NCBI GenBank assembly: GCA_025352305.1 | Contig: JANXTQ010000268.1 | Coordinates: 1-13,141, forward strand | Source: Actinomycetes bacterium | Lineage (GTDB): Bacteria; Actinomycetota; Acidimicrobiia; Acidimicrobiales; RAAP-2 | Length of the DNA stretch: 13,141 nucleotides | Reading direction: 5' to 3' | Shown: in pieces, positions 7,243-13,141 of the stretch | Position numbering within the stretch: position 1 is the stretch's first letter | Layout: each line of letters begins with the position of its first letter | The notes under the pieces: generated by a model | What the model was told of the DNA's origin: nothing | What the model saw: the letters and a program-made list of their open reading frames with translations, nothing else | The model's database searches: none | Position numbers and translations under genes: made by a program

Positions 7243-7248
7243 AGGCTA
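7243..7248 (-). promoter_or_regulatory. -10 box of a leaderless promoter for the threonine aldolase gene
   Basis: TAGCCT (TANNNT) on the minus strand, 6 nt before GTG 7236. That spacing puts transcription start at the start codon. No ribosome site is present and no clear -35 box is seen. Confidence 0.5.
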
Positions 7249-7259
7249 CCGGCGCGATT

Positions 7260-7265
7260 TAGGCT
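7260..7265 (+). promoter_or_regulatory. -10 box of a leaderless promoter for the thioesterase gene
   Basis: TAGGCT (TANNNT) on the plus strand, 7 nt before ATG 7273. There is no ribosome site. Together with the opposing box at 7243-7248 this accounts for how a 36-nt divergent spacer can serve two genes. Confidence 0.5.
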
Positions 7266-7272
7266 GTCTCGC

Positions 7273-7686
7273 ATGACCGATTCACCCACCGAATCATTCG
7301 CGGGCTCCTCCGGCGTGCACGCCGCGTTGGATATTGAAGTGGTCGAACTATCTGCCGAGCGTGCTGTCGTGCGAGTGGCCATAACCGACAAAGTTCACCA
7401 GCCCTACGGAATCTTGCACGGGGGTGTCTCCGCGCTCCTCGCTGAATCCGCCGCGTCCATGGGCGGATCTCACGCGGTAGCACCAGGAAAGATTGTGGTC
7501 GGCACCGAACTCAACTGCAGTCACTTGCGATCGATCTCGTCGGGCACACTTACTGCGACCGCTACTCCAATTCGAATCGGTCGAACCATTCACGTGTGGG
7601 GAATTGACTTGACCGACGAAAGCGGACGGCTCATCTGCGTCGCTCGCTGTTCGTTGGCGGTGCTCGATGCACCGACGGGCGCCTAG
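7273..7686 (+). CDS. Hotdog-fold acyl-CoA thioesterase (PaaI / YdiI-MenI-like)
   Basis: 137 residues, a normal single hotdog domain. It hydrolyses acyl- or aryl-CoA thioesters in the cytosol. Q-P-Y-G-I-L-H-G-G-V-S-A-L-L-A-E-S-A-A-S (43-62) is the PaaI/YdiI signature: H49-G50-G51 lies by the thioester and E58 is the expected catalytic carboxylate. G-T-E-L-N-C-S-H-L-R (77-86) is the following conserved strand (usually E-I-N-A-N-H-L-R). The sequence around these blocks resembles YdiI/MenI (1,4-dihydroxy-2-naphthoyl-CoA thioesterase), but no menaquinone genes are nearby, so that specific role is not claimed. The FabH gene follows 8 nt after its TAG stop, so the two are co-transcribed and an acyl-CoA salvage or chain-release link is possible. 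Start ATG 7273 follows a -10 box with 7 nt spacing. Confidence 0.88.
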   Translation: MTDSPTESFAGSSGVHAALDIEVVELSAERAVVRVAITDKVHQPYGILHGGVSALLAESAASMGGSHAVAPGKIVVGTELNCSHLRSISSGTLTATATPIRIGRTIHVWGIDLTDESGRLICVARCSLAVLDAPTGA

Positions 7687-7694
7687 GTAATTTC

Positions 7695-8618
7695 ATGGGA
7701 ATTCAGTTTCGAGGTTGGGGCACTGCGGTTCCCGATCGAATCGTGAGCAACGAGGAACTCTCGCAAACTTTAGATACGACCGACGAATGGATTTTCGAGC
7801 GCACCGGAATTCGCGAACGGCGTGTTGGCGGTTCATCGAGTTCCCTCGGCGCGCTCGCGGCTCAACGTGCGCTCGAAGACGCGGGAGTGAGCGCTGAGAG
7901 CATTGATTACGTCGTGCTCGCCACCACCACGCCCGACAGTCTGATTCCCGCGAGCGCTCCACTCATTGCTCACGCTCTCGGCATTACCGCTCCGGCTTTC
8001 GACGTCAATGCTGCGTGTAGCGGTTTCATGTACGCGGTCCGAATTGCTGATGGTCTCGCCGCGACCGGCGCTAAGAGAATCTTGGTTATCGGCGCCGAAA
8101 ATCTGTCTCGTTGGACCGACTGGAATGACCGCACCATGGCGGTCCTGCTCGGTGACGGAGCGGGCGCCGCGATCATTGATTCCGTGGAAGGCCCTGGGGA
8201 TTTGCTGGGTTTTGACCTCGGCAGTGACGGTTCTCTCGCTCACCTACTTCGCTGCGACCATGGTGGAACTATTTGGATGGACGGGAAGGAAATTTTCCGC
8301 CGCGCCGTTCGAATCATGGTCGAGTCCGCCGAACGTGCAATGGCTATCGCGGGAATTAGTTCAGACCAGCTGAGCTTGGTCATTCCTCATCAGGCCAACG
8401 TGCGAATTATTCAGGCGGCGTGCCAACGTCTCGGTGTGGAAGCCGAGCGCTCCGTAGTCGTGCTGGATCGTTACGGCAATACGTCGAGCGCATCAATTCC
8501 GCTCGCCGTGGACGACGCGCGCCAGTCACAACGACTTAAAGACGGCGACCTCGTCCTCATGACGGGCTTCGGCGCGGGCATGACGTGGGCATCGGCCGTC
8601 GTACGATGGTCGGCGTGA
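7695..8618 (+). CDS. fabH: Beta-ketoacyl-ACP synthase III (FabH)
   Basis: 307 residues, slightly shorter than the usual 315-335. It condenses an acyl-CoA starter with malonyl-ACP to begin fatty-acid chains. The catalytic triad is complete: C108 in D-V-N-A-A-C-S-G-F (103-111), H232 in I-P-H-Q-A-N (230-235) and N262 in Y-G-N-T-S-S-A-S-I-P (260-269). W32 in T-T-D-E-W-I (28-33) and E-R-T-G-I-R-E-R (35-42) form the CoA site, and G-D-G-A-G-A (153-158) and F-G-A-G-M-T-W-A are also typical. The gene is not beside acpP, fabD or fabF, so it may be a second KAS III with a special starter unit; I cannot tell from sequence. ATG 7695 has a weak AGG ribosome site 9 nt upstream, directly after the thioesterase stop. 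Its TGA overlaps the next gene's GTG. Confidence 0.94.
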   Translation: MGIQFRGWGTAVPDRIVSNEELSQTLDTTDEWIFERTGIRERRVGGSSSSLGALAAQRALEDAGVSAESIDYVVLATTTPDSLIPASAPLIAHALGITAPAFDVNAACSGFMYAVRIADGLAATGAKRILVIGAENLSRWTDWNDRTMAVLLGDGAGAAIIDSVEGPGDLLGFDLGSDGSLAHLLRCDHGGTIWMDGKEIFRRAVRIMVESAERAMAIAGISSDQLSLVIPHQANVRIIQAACQRLGVEAERSVVVLDRYGNTSSASIPLAVDDARQSQRLKDGDLVLMTGFGAGMTWASAVVRWSA

Positions 8619-9460
8619 ATGACCCCACCCTCTTAATTCTCGCGGCCGGCCGCGCTCGACGCTACGGCGGCGTTAAGCAGTTGGCACCGATTGGTGTCAA
8701 TGGAGAAGCGGTCATTGATCTCATTGGCTCTGACGCGTACGCCGCGGGATTTGGCCACATTGTCATTATCATCAACCCCGACACCGGTCCACTCATTCAA
8801 GAGCACATCAGAACTCATTGGCCCAGCGACAAGCGGGTCAGTTTTGCGTTTCAGCAGCGGCCGCTCGGAACGGTGCACGCGGTGCTGAGCGCGAAAGACA
8901 ACGTCGAAGCAAATCAGCCCTTCGGCGTTGCGAACGCCGACGATCTCTACGGACGTGACGCCATGTTGGCCCTCGGAAATCACTTACGCAACGAGGGGAC
9001 TAACTGCTTGGTGGGATTTCGCCTGGACCGCGCGCTCGTGGGAGATCAACCAGTAACGCGAGGGGTGTGCAAGGTCCGTGACGGCCTTCTCGTATCGATT
9101 GCGGAACGAAGAAAAGTTCAGTCGTCTTCGTCGGGCTTCTTCTCCGACGACGGGCTGCTGCCTCGAGTGCTCGAGCCCGATACGCGAGTTTCCATGAATC
9201 TCTGGGGCTTTGCGCCCGGCATGTGGTCCGTCTTCGATAACGCAATGAATGAGGCGACCGGAGCCAGCGAAGATGCCGAAGTTCTGCTGCCCGAAGTGGT
9301 TGCTGAACAGCTTCGCGAACATCACGGCATCTTTCGCGTTCTGGAGGCAAACTCGCGCTGTATTGGTGTTACTCACGCCGACGACTTGGCAATTGTTCAA
9401 AAAGACGTTGCCGCGCAAGTTGAACGTGGAGATCGGCCCGCTGCAGCATTTGGAAACTAA
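8615..9460 (+). CDS. Sugar-1-phosphate-type nucleotidyltransferase (NTP_transferase family)
   Basis: 281 residues from GTG 8615, which overlaps the FabH TGA (GTGA). The N-terminus L-I-L-A-A-G-R-A-R-R-Y-G-G-V-K-Q (7-22) is the L-A-A-G-x-x-x-R-x-G-G nucleotide-binding loop with its Lys (K21). V-A-N-A-D-D-L-Y-G (106-114) supplies the metal-binding Asp pair (D109/D110). R-P-L-G-T-V-H-A-V (82-90) is the base-recognition loop in this fold, and V-S-M-N-L-W-G-F (192-199) is the acceptor-site strand. The family joins sugar-1-phosphates to NTPs to give NDP-sugars; the actual sugar is unknown. No sugar kinase or phosphotransferase gene lies beside it, unlike the AmgK-MurU pairs. ATG 8606 and 8585 are alternative in-frame starts but lie inside fabH. 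The 4-nt overlap indicates coupling. It is the last gene of this unit. Confidence 0.85.
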   Translation: MNDPTLLILAAGRARRYGGVKQLAPIGVNGEAVIDLIGSDAYAAGFGHIVIIINPDTGPLIQEHIRTHWPSDKRVSFAFQQRPLGTVHAVLSAKDNVEANQPFGVANADDLYGRDAMLALGNHLRNEGTNCLVGFRLDRALVGDQPVTRGVCKVRDGLLVSIAERRKVQSSSSGFFSDDGLLPRVLEPDTRVSMNLWGFAPGMWSVFDNAMNEATGASEDAEVLLPEVVAEQLREHHGIFRVLEANSRCIGVTHADDLAIVQKDVAAQVERGDRPAAAFGN

Positions 9461-9470
9461 AACACGAAGA

Positions 9471-9512
9471 CCCCGCGCCACAAGCGAACCGAAGCTCGCC
9501 GGTGGCGCGGGG
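9471..9512 (-). terminator. Strong hairpin terminator with UUCG tetraloop between convergent genes
   Basis: Perfect 11-bp inverted repeat: CCCCGCGCCAC (9471-9481) and GTGGCGCGGGG (9502-9512). In minus-strand RNA the 20-nt interior forms a 2x2 internal loop and a second stem, GCGAGC with GUUCGC (one G.U), capped by a C(UUCG)G tetraloop (9496-9487). The stem is followed on that strand by TCTTCGTGTTTTAG, a T-rich tail, so termination of minus-strand transcripts is best supported. On the plus strand it sits 10 nt after the nucleotidyltransferase stop but has no T-run there. It may serve both directions. Confidence 0.75.
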
Positions 9513-9857
9513 CCTCCGTTGGCACATTGGTGACGTTCCGTGTCGGACAGAACATCTCAAACGGCCGTACTTCCCGATTCGCTAGTTAGAGGCGATCGGC
9601 TCGACGCCTTTCGTACGATGGTTCGCGGTATTGCGACCGTGAATCGTCGAATCCGTTGCGCCTTTCGATGCAACAGTCCCTCATCGCCGCGGCGAAAAGT
9701 ACTGGGCGAACTATGCCAAATCGACAGCTGCGCATGACGGGTGGAGATCGAAATCCGAAGCAAATAAACAACCGCGCACAGCCTTATGCACCACTTGTGC
9801 CCGATCGGGCGCATTCATCCACCGCTTGATCCCAAGTTATCCACAGCCCAGGGGGAT
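9513..9857. other. About 345 nt of non-coding, hairpin-rich DNA between convergent genes
   Basis: No convincing gene is visible. Structure seen: AGGCG/CGCCT (9590-9594 with 9605-9609); ACGAT-GGT-CGC with GCG-ACC-ATCGT (9615-9647, one bulged T and a 4-nt asymmetric loop); GTTGC/GCAAC (9655-9674); the 12-bp palindromes TCGCCGCGGCGA (9684-9695) and GCCCGATCGGGC (9799-9810); and a DnaA-box 9-mer near the right end. Because the adjacent terminator best fits minus-strand RNA, this stretch could be a long 3' UTR of the GT2 gene or a small RNA. An 85-codon minus-strand ORF (9814 to 9557) is Arg/Ser-rich and matches nothing I recognise. Confidence 0.5.
9837..9845 (+). promoter_or_regulatory. Perfect DnaA-box 9-mer
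   Basis: TTATCCACA is the consensus strong DnaA box. Two looser matches in the same orientation lie nearby: TTATGCACC (9784-9792) and T-C-A-T-C-C-A-C-C (9815-9823). A single perfect 9-mer on either strand has roughly a one-in-ten chance of arising in this window, so function is uncertain. No dnaA, dnaN or gyrB is nearby. Confidence 0.3.
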
Positions 9858-10790
9858 TTACAACGGCCAGCGTACGGCGCGCATGATGACACCCAACATT
9901 CGTAGGGCGCCAGCCAAAATGAGAGAGCGTGAAACGGACACAACGTCACGCACTCGATGGTCGCCGTAGCGCCAACGTGTCTCCGCTCGGTCGAGGAAGT
10001 GCGCCGCGGCGCCGCGAGCGCGATTTCTAGCGAGGCGACCGTCGGGGGCACGAACGATCAACATTGACAAGGTCCATAGGCGTCCGAACTGGCGTCGACG
10101 CGTTGACGCCGAACGCTGAGAACTTTGGCGGCGATACAACAGGACCGTGGCGTCAACCATGAGAATTGGCCCGAGCCCGCTGAGTCGCACCAGAAGATCG
10201 AGGTCCTCACTGCGCTTGACTCGAGGATCGAATCCCCCCACGGCCTCTACTGCGCTTCGACGAAGCAACACCCCACCGGGTGGCGGCGAAACGAGCCGAG
10301 TGAGCAGGGCTTCGCCGGTAAGACCGTGGGCGCTGTGCACCATGCGCCCGGCGCGACGAAGTACGGGACGCAGTTGTTCGCTCGCCCACGTTCCAATGTC
10401 AATACTGTTGCCCACCTCGTCAATCGCGCGAAAGCGACCTGCAGCTCCCACGACATCGGGGCCGTTGAAGGCGCTCAGCAGTGCGTCGAGCGCACCGTCA
10501 CACAACTGGTCGTCTGCGTCGAGAAACAGAACGTGCTCACCCGTCGCCAACTTCAGTCCATCGTTTCGTGAGTAAACCACTCCGGTGTTGATGACGTGAT
10601 GAACGACCGTTGCTGCGTAACGCTCGCCAAGTGCATCAGCGATAGTCGGGGTCGAATCGCTCGAGGCGTCATCAACAATGATGATCTCAACTGCACCAGT
10701 TTCTAATGGCCCAATCGAACTGACACAAGTTTCGAGGGTCGACGCAACATTGAATGCGGGAATAATGACGGTGACAACCGGCTGCGCCAC
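9858..10790 (-). CDS. Family 2 (GT-A fold) glycosyltransferase
   Basis: 310 residues. V-T-V-I-I-P-A-F-N (6-14) opens the GT2 domain; D-D-A-S-S-D-S-T (40-47) binds the nucleotide; F-L-D-A-D-D (89-94) is the D-x-D metal site; G-G-F-D-P (185-189) and R-S-E-D-L-D-L-L (193-200) form the acceptor loop with the candidate catalytic base E195 or D196. It transfers a sugar from a nucleotide-sugar to an envelope acceptor on the cytosolic side; donor and acceptor are unknown. The last 25 residues (about 285-310) are hydrophobic and basic, so membrane association is possible, but there is no clear polytopic domain. GTG 10790 is 17 nt below the stop of the membrane-anchored protein, with no good ribosome site. 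It is the last gene of the block and is followed by a long non-coding stretch and a terminator. Confidence 0.88.
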   Translation of the reverse strand: MAQPVVTVIIPAFNVASTLETCVSSIGPLETGAVEIIIVDDASSDSTPTIADALGERYAATVVHHVINTGVVYSRNDGLKLATGEHVLFLDADDQLCDGALDALLSAFNGPDVVGAAGRFRAIDEVGNSIDIGTWASEQLRPVLRRAGRMVHSAHGLTGEALLTRLVSPPPGGVLLRRSAVEAVGGFDPRVKRSEDLDLLVRLSGLGPILMVDATVLLYRRQSSQRSASTRRRQFGRLWTLSMLIVRAPDGRLARNRARGAAAHFLDRAETRWRYGDHRVRDVVSVSRSLILAGALRMLGVIMRAVRWPL

Positions 10791-10807
10791 GCTCGGAATC
10801 GTGACCG

Positions 10808-11641
10808 TTACTTGACGTCGACGAGCCAGAGCCCCGCGCCACTTACCTCTAAGTAGTACGGACCCGGAACCGGATTGAGGACATACGTCTTGTCAAAAAT
10901 TCGGTGAACGGTAAAGACGGGGTAACCGTAACTCGCCCCGTTCTTGTCAACAAGATGTATGGAGAGAAGTTGGCCTTGATCACCAACGAAGCCAATGATC
11001 AAGGTGTTGTGCGATGCCGGAAACGGCCCGAGCACACTCGAGCCGGTGCTCGCGTAAATGAAAGGAGGACTAATAACGGGCACTTTGGACTCATCGACCA
11101 AGGTGATATTCCAGGGACCGTCGGCGTTAACGCTGAAGTTGTAGTGGCCCGCTGGGTAGTTCGCCACGCTCGAAACGTAGGTGCGACCAATGGAGTTAAG
11201 CGGGATTGACACGAGGCGCGAAAAGGCGTCGTGAACCTCAACGTTGAAATTGTTGTGGCATTTGCACGCGAACTCCCACTGGGTCAGGGTGCCGGGGCTC
11301 GTAAAGGGGATGGAGAACTTTGACGTCGTGCCCGTGAAATTTTGTACGCCCGGCGACGTTGGCGTCACGGGCGCGAAGTAAGGAGGTTGAACGTGCAGAT
11401 TCGACTTAATTGGCGTCGGCGGAGCGACTTGGCGCACTTTGTGTGTGAAGTGATAGCCCACCGATACAAGCAAACCGGAGGTCACGATCGCCGCTAGCAG
11501 CACTCCGGGCCAACGTCGAACGGGACGCCACAGGTCCCAAGCCGGGTCGTAGGGCCGTCCGCGGCGAAGAACGAGAACGCCGTCGAACTCTTCGGAATCG
11601 CGCGTAGCTCGTCGTCGAAGCGACGGTAAACGTATAGCCAC
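10808..11641 (-). CDS. Membrane-anchored surface protein with two similar beta domains (unknown family)
   Basis: 277 residues. An Arg-rich cytosolic N-terminus (1-45) is followed by one hydrophobic segment at about 46-64, with W-P-G-V-L-L before it, so the protein is type II with its C-terminus outside. Residues 71-105 are Pro/Thr-rich, a stalk. The rest looks like two related beta domains, about 115-184 and 208-277. Both end in a similar block: Y-P-A-G-H-Y-N-F-S-V-N-A-D-G-P-W-N-I-T-L (162-181) and P-V-P-G-P-Y-Y-L-E-V-S-G-A-G-L-W-L-V-D (257-275). C126 and C128 form an unusual C-K-C-H. I do not recognise the family. GTG 11641 lies 6 nt after a TACGAT box and lacks a ribosome site, which suggests a leaderless message. 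It sits between two glycosyltransferase genes, so it may be a glycosylated surface protein or an assembly partner; this is inference. Confidence 0.75.
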   Translation of the reverse strand: MAIRLPSLRRRATRDSEEFDGVLVLRRGRPYDPAWDLWRPVRRWPGVLLAAIVTSGLLVSVGYHFTHKVRQVAPPTPIKSNLHVQPPYFAPVTPTSPGVQNFTGTTSKFSIPFTSPGTLTQWEFACKCHNNFNVEVHDAFSRLVSIPLNSIGRTYVSSVANYPAGHYNFSVNADGPWNITLVDESKVPVISPPFIYASTGSSVLGPFPASHNTLIIGFVGDQGQLLSIHLVDKNGASYGYPVFTVHRIFDKTYVLNPVPGPYYLEVSGAGLWLVDVK

Positions 11642-11647
11642 GGCCGT

Positions 11648-11653
11648 ATCGTA
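11648..11653 (-). promoter_or_regulatory. -10 box of a leaderless promoter for the anchored protein gene
   Basis: TACGAT (TANNNT) on the minus strand, 6 nt before GTG 11641, with no ribosome site. This is the same arrangement as at the 7237-7272 spacer. No -35 box is evident. Confidence 0.45.
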
Positions 11654-11686
11654 GTTCGTTACTTCCTCGCGACTTCCCTAGCGACG

Positions 11687-11720
11687 CCAACGCCAGTCGA
11701 CTCTCAGGCGCCAGCGTTGG
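11687..11720 (-). terminator. Possible hairpin at the 3' end of the DUF2723 gene
   Basis: CCAACGC (11687-11693) and GCGTTGG (11714-11720) form a 7-bp inverted repeat with a 20-nt loop that spans the gene's TGA stop. There is no T-run, so it may be a weak terminator or a chance repeat. If it ends transcription, the downstream genes depend on their own promoter. Confidence 0.25.
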
Positions 11721-13141
11721 CCTCCAATAGGCGCAGTCGCTTGATGATGACCTCATTACGAGGATCCATTTTGTGGGCCCGGACCATGTAGGTGATTGCT
11801 TCGCCTATTGAGTTGCCGGCTTCGAAGTTTCCACTCAAGGTGAAAGGAGTAAGTGCGTACTGGTCAAGAATGAAACCTTCAAAAGAGTCGCGCTTGATCG
11901 AGTTCGCCTTGGGGACATGATACGTAGCCAGCAGCGCATTGTTCTGCGCCGCGACGGTCGGCAAACTGAGAGTTTGAGCCTGCGGAATGACCTCACTCGC
12001 TAGTCCCTGAATTGACAGGTAATAGTGACCGGCGAGAGTCTTATCAGGCGGTTGACCAATAAAGAAGAACTTGAGATCGGGATTGGCGCGAACGATCGAG
12101 AACGTCGACACTTTGGTCGGGATCACTAGTTTCTTTTCGCTACGAATTTGATCGGCGTACCAGGGCGCCCCCAGCAGTGGAGACACCACCACCGTTACGT
12201 CGGGGCGAACGTGCTCCACGCTTTGGGTGTAGAGGATAGGAAAGTCCGCGTAGTCACCCGTTACAAACAGGACGGCCTTTTCGGGCAGTCCACTCAATAC
12301 GTCGCGAACGTAGGTTTCAGTGACCTTGTCGTGCGACACATTGATGGTCCCGTAGTGCGTCACGACGATGCCAATCGTGGAACTCACTATCACTGCCGCC
12401 GCTACGACGCTCAGCACCAACCTTGCGGGAGAAAAATCCGACATCATGGGTCGGTCCTTGCACCACTGGATGAGTCCCACAATGCCGACGGCGGCGAGTG
12501 GGCCGAGAATTACCATGGCCATCAGGTCGAAACGTTCGAGAACGAACATTGAACTTCCAACGTGCGGGTCCAAGCCTCCCACGACGAGGAACTCCAAAAT
12601 TGACGTCACGAATGCCAACAGGACGAACACGAAATACCAGCGAAGTCGACTGAGTGCCGCCAACGCGCCCGCCAGCGCGCCGAGTCCCAAAACAAAACCC
12701 AGTTGCTTGAAGAGGTACCAAATTGCCAAAAAGAATTGGCCGGTGTGACCTGCGCTACCTAACGACACCGACGTCCCGCCATAATCCCTACGAAGTATCA
12801 AGTTGGTGAGTGAACTCAGCGAGCTGGCGTGGTCCCAGCTATCGGGAGAATGGCCCAACGAGGCCGCGAGCGGAACGTAAAGATATGGCAATAGGCCCAC
12901 CACGATCCACAGTGCCGACCATCCAAGAACGAGCGGCGCGGCCACCAAGGTGCGGCGATTCAACCACAGCACATAGACAATTGCCGGCGCGAGTAAGACA
13001 ATCGTTTGTTGATTGGTGAGTCCCACTCCAAATAGTCCGGCCGCCAGATAAAGAAATAACTGTTGTTCACTGTTCTGATGCCATCGCACGATGAAATAGA
13101 TCACCGCGGCCACGAGCAAGTTATTCAATGGAAAAGTCTCT
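11704..13141 (-). CDS. DUF2723 family membrane protein (GT-C / protein O-mannosyltransferase-like), 5' end cut off
   Basis: The frame is open to the right edge; 478 residues are visible and the N-terminus lies outside. The edge sequence E-T-F-P-L-N-N-L-L-V-A-A is the DUF2723 motif E-x-F-x-L-N-N-L, and G-V-G-L-T-N-Q-Q-T (about 39-47) matches the following G-L-(A/S)-x-T-N-H-x-T block. About seven hydrophobic segments occupy the first 270 visible residues. DUF2723 proteins resemble TMEM260 and GT-C O-mannosyltransferases, which use a lipid-linked sugar at the membrane's outer face. After the last helix comes a soluble outer domain with L-P-E-K-A-V-L-F-V-T-G-D and V-R-P-D-V-T-V-V. The last 40 residues (A-I-T-Y-M-V-R-A-H-K-M-D-P-R-N) look like a TPR-type helix pair. 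Two genes follow on the same strand. Specificity cannot be read from the sequence. Confidence 0.85.
   Translation of the reverse strand, partial: ETFPLNNLLVAAVIYFIVRWHQNSEQQLFLYLAAGLFGVGLTNQQTIVLLAPAIVYVLWLNRRTLVAAPLVLGWSALWIVVGLLPYLYVPLAASLGHSPDSWDHASSLSSLTNLILRRDYGGTSVSLGSAGHTGQFFLAIWYLFKQLGFVLGLGALAGALAALSRLRWYFVFVLLAFVTSILEFLVVGGLDPHVGSSMFVLERFDLMAMVILGPLAAVGIVGLIQWCKDRPMMSDFSPARLVLSVVAAAVIVSSTIGIVVTHYGTINVSHDKVTETYVRDVLSGLPEKAVLFVTGDYADFPILYTQSVEHVRPDVTVVVSPLLGAPWYADQIRSEKKLVIPTKVSTFSIVRANPDLKFFFIGQPPDKTLAGHYYLSIQGLASEVIPQAQTLSLPTVAAQNNALLATYHVPKANSIKRDSFEGFILDQYALTPFTLSGNFEAGNSIGEAITYMVRAHKMDPRNEVIIKRLRLLEANAGA

Noticed and set aside
9540..9737. 65-codon plus-strand ORF after the terminator hairpin
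   Set aside because: It lacks a ribosome site and any recognisable motif, and it overlaps the same hairpins.
9557..9814. 85-codon minus-strand ORF in the intergenic region
   Set aside because: It is Arg/Ser-rich with no recognisable domain, its third-position bias is not distinctive, and it overlaps several hairpins. A small gene cannot be excluded.
13126..13128. TTG 13128 as the start of the DUF2723 gene
   Set aside because: The frame stays open upstream and encodes the conserved E-x-F-x-L-N-N-L motif through this codon, so it is internal and the true start is outside the window.

Overview
The window looks like chromosomal DNA from a high-GC actinobacterium, with Acidimicrobiia-like lineages my best guess. 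The signs are frequent GTG starts, two tandem PIG-L/MshB-Mca-type deacetylases, C-x6-C repeat secreted proteins, start codons 6-7 nt behind a TANNNT box (leaderless transcripts), and a DUF2723 membrane glycosyltransferase. This assignment is inference from gene content. I saw no mobile element, tRNA, rRNA or CRISPR array.

Layout. (1) Positions 1-7236 are a minus-strand block. Read in transcription order it holds: L-threonine aldolase; a small DCC-family (DUF393) protein; a soluble PRC-barrel/MgtE_N/CBS protein; a 177-nt leader with three predicted hairpins; an Nramp-superfamily transporter; two tightly coupled PIG-L deacetylases; and a secreted C-x6-C repeat protein that runs off the left edge. 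(2) A 36-nt divergent spacer separates this from a plus-strand unit of a hotdog thioesterase, FabH (KAS III) and a nucleotidyltransferase (7273-9460). (3) A strong hairpin with a UUCG loop at 9471-9512 and about 345 nt of structured non-coding DNA separate it from a second minus-strand block (9858 to the right edge): a DUF2723 GT-C type membrane protein (5' end outside the window), a membrane-anchored beta-domain protein and a GT2 glycosyltransferase.

How it works together. The most interesting part is the pairing of an Nramp homologue with non-canonical metal-site residues (D-A-G-G in helix 1, A-P-W-Q in helix 6, as recalled for the Mg-transporting NRMT clade) with a gene that encodes only the cytosolic sensor half of an MgtE Mg channel, N domain plus CBS pair, fused to a PRC barrel. 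The structured leader lies between them. This suggests a magnesium uptake module in which the MgtE-type sensor acts in trans on an unrelated permease. The right-hand block looks like envelope or glycoprotein assembly: a GT-C enzyme using lipid-linked sugar, a GT2 enzyme and an anchored surface protein.

Limits. Functions are from motif reading only. Two genes are cut by the window edges (left: 3' end missing; right: 5' end missing).
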